Both the position numbers and the translations under genes were made by a program. Positions 5,138 to 6,499 of a DNA stretch of 6,499 nucleotides are shown here, piece after piece; position 1 is the first letter of the stretch, and each line of letters begins with the position of its first letter. The notes under the pieces are model-generated. The model was not told the origin of the DNA. It saw nothing but the letters and a program-made list of their open reading frames with translations, and did not search any database. Source of the DNA: an uncultured bacterium (GTDB lineage Bacteria; Actinomycetota; Coriobacteriia; Coriobacteriales; Coriobacteriaceae); NCBI GenBank assembly GCA_905214905.1, contig CAJMNK010000088.1, positions 1 to 6,499 of the forward strand, given 5' to 3'.

Positions 5138-6213
5138 TACAGAGGCGCACTAAGGTCCTCATGGTGGGGCCCGCACGCAACGAGCAAGGCGGTATCGCGA
5201 CCGTCATCAACGACTACTATAAGGCTGGCATCGAGGACCGCTGCGACATTACCTTTCTGCCGTGCACAGGCAAGGGGAGCAAACTTAAGAAGCTCGCGCA
5301 GGGTGTCTATGCCCTGGCGTGGGTTAAGCGACACTTGAGGGGCTTCGACGTGCTGCACGTCCACATGGGCGGCGGCAACAGCTTCGCCCGGGAGCGTTTC
5401 TTCGCCATGGCAGGTGTCGATGCCGGGGTGCCGACAATTCTGCACGTGCACGACGGCCTCTTTCGCGATACCTACGCGAATGCGCCCGAGAAGACCAGGT
5501 CGGACTACCGCAGGGTTTTCTCGGCGGTAGATAGAGTGGTCGCTCTTTCCGACTCATGGAAGGAGTACTTCTCCTCCGAGATATCAGGTTCGGACAATGT
5601 CGTTACGATTCCCAACGGTATCCACGTCCCCGAGGATGTAAACGATCACAAGGAGCCGAACACGGTGCTGTTTCTGGGACACTTCGATGACAACAAGAAC
5701 GCCACCGTACTCATACGCGCGATTTCTAGGGCGCGGGAGATCGTGCCTGGTATTCGAGCATATTTCGGTGCGGACGGCGACGTGGAGGGTGCGAAGGCGC
5801 TTGTTGCCGAGCTGGGCTGCGAGGACGCGTGCTCGATCTTGGGATGGGTCGGCTCGCGGGAGAAGCAGGCGCTGCTGGACATGTGCGCAATCTACTGTCT
5901 GCCGTCCAAGAACGAGGCCTTCCCCATGGGGCTCTTGGAGGCCATGGCGAACGGCTTGGCGGTCGTTGTGACCCCCGTGGGCGGCGTGCGTGACATCGTG
6001 GAGGACGGTAAGACCGGCGTTTTCGTTCCCGTCGATGATATAGATGCCCTAGTGGAGGCGATTGTGACACTATGCCGCGATAAGAACGAGCGCACCCGCG
6101 TTGCGAAGGCGGGTGCCGACATGGTGCGCGAGAATTACAACCTCGGCGCTGTCGTGTCTGAACTTGTAGGTGTTTATGAGGAGCTTGCTGGAGGTGGAAC
6201 CGTTGACGCCTAA
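5134..6213 (+). CDS. GT4-family glycosyltransferase
   Basis: This 359-residue GT-B glycosyltransferase is a second, divergent GT4 enzyme, not a duplicate of its neighbour. The N-terminal domain has KVLMVGPARNEQGGIATV (7-24, glycine-rich donor/acceptor loop), FDVLHVHMGGG (71-81), and LHVHDG (103-108). The C-terminal domain shows TIPNGI (158-163), LFLGHFDDNKN (179-189), LGWVG (236-240), and LPSKNEAFPMGLLEAMANGL (256-275) with the EX7E pair Glu261 and Glu269, then PVGGVRDIVEDGKTGVFV (281-298). It presumably extends the repeat unit at the cytoplasmic membrane face. ATG 5134 forms an ATGA overlap with the previous stop, the usual coupling arrangement, and GGGGTGG lies just upstream. Donor sugar unknown. 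Confidence 0.9.
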   Translation: MIQRRTKVLMVGPARNEQGGIATVINDYYKAGIEDRCDITFLPCTGKGSKLKKLAQGVYALAWVKRHLRGFDVLHVHMGGGNSFARERFFAMAGVDAGVPTILHVHDGLFRDTYANAPEKTRSDYRRVFSAVDRVVALSDSWKEYFSSEISGSDNVVTIPNGIHVPEDVNDHKEPNTVLFLGHFDDNKNATVLIRAISRAREIVPGIRAYFGADGDVEGAKALVAELGCEDACSILGWVGSREKQALLDMCAIYCLPSKNEAFPMGLLEAMANGLAVVVTPVGGVRDIVEDGKTGVFVPVDDIDALVEAIVTLCRDKNERTRVAKAGADMVRENYNLGAVVSELVGVYEELAGGGTVDA

Positions 6214-6499
6214 GGTGCTGCATTACTGCTGGTTCGGAGGAAAGCCCCTACCGCAAAAAGCTCAGGCAAACGTTGAGCGCTGGCAGGAGCTTATGCCGGA
6301 TTATGAGATTGTCCGATGGGATGAATCGAACTTTGACGTTGATGAGTGCCCTTATGCCCGGGACGCTTACAAGGCAGGTAAATGGGCATTTGTGAGCGAC
6401 TATGCGCGCTTCAAGGTCGTTTACGACAACGGCGGTACCTATATGGACATAGGTAGTGAGCTTCTGAAGTCAATCGACCCGCTTGTCAAAGAATCGGGG
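6203..6499 (+). CDS. GT32-type capsular polysaccharide glycosyltransferase, 3' truncated by window edge
   Basis: Only the first 99 residues are inside the window and the frame stays open to the last base. The start PKVLHYCWFGGKPLP (3-17) is characteristic of the DXD-containing GT32 (Och1/Gly_transf_sug) capsular polysaccharide proteins, followed by YEIVRWDESNFD (34-45), AFVSDYARFKVVYDNGGTYMD (62-82) and SELLKSIDPL (85-94). These GT-A enzymes transfer a hexose or aminosugar using a metal bound by a DXD motif. Here the expected motif reads Asp82-Ile-Gly84, so the second acidic residue is absent at that spot. TTG 6203 is the start because GGAGGTGG (6190-6197) sits 5 nt upstream and residue 3 onwards matches the family N-terminus; it overlaps the previous gene by 11 nt. 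Confidence 0.85.
   Translation, partial: MTPKVLHYCWFGGKPLPQKAQANVERWQELMPDYEIVRWDESNFDVDECPYARDAYKAGKWAFVSDYARFKVVYDNGGTYMDIGSELLKSIDPLVKESG

Overview
The window carries the promoter-proximal part of a surface-polysaccharide (capsule or exopolysaccharide) operon, all on the + strand. It runs from the terminator of an upstream gene, through about 730 bp without a convincing gene, into seven tightly packed genes, the last cut by the window edge. The GC-rich coding DNA, frequent GTG and TTG starts, Gram-positive-type Shine-Dalgarno sites and a LoaP-like NusG paralogue heading a glycan locus suggest a high-GC Gram-positive bacterium, most likely a gut Coriobacteriia member (Collinsella/Olsenella/Eggerthella type). 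The taxon is inference; no marker gene is present.

Layout: 14-44, intrinsic terminator closing the preceding transcription unit. 45-775, promoter and leader region, visibly more AT-rich than the genes up to about position 515, then holding two very strong RNA hairpins (518-577 and 674-746). The first overlaps an alternative hairpin followed by five T, an attenuator-like arrangement. 776-1321, NusG/RfaH/LoaP-type antiterminator. 1373-2137, monotopic phosphoglycosyl transferase. 2124-2930, WecG/TagA/CpsF-family glycosyltransferase. 2923-4038, UDP-GlcNAc 2-epimerase (WecB). 4031-5137 and 5134-6213, two GT-B/GT4 glycosyltransferases. 6203-6499, the N-terminal 99 residues of a GT32-type capsular sugar transferase.

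How they fit together: the phosphoglycosyl transferase would load a sugar-1-phosphate onto undecaprenyl phosphate at the membrane. WecB would make UDP-ManNAc, and the TagA/WecG-family enzyme would add ManNAc (or a derivative) as the second sugar. The two GT4 enzymes and the GT32 enzyme would extend the repeat unit. Flippase, polymerase and other enzymes are presumably beyond the right edge. From the second gene on, each gene overlaps the next by 4-14 nt, so the set is probably one translationally coupled operon. The antiterminator gene and its structured leader suggest that expression is set by processive antitermination.

The most interesting part is the leader: two long hairpins, one competing with a terminator-like fold, upstream of an antiterminator gene. 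No entirely new protein system is visible.
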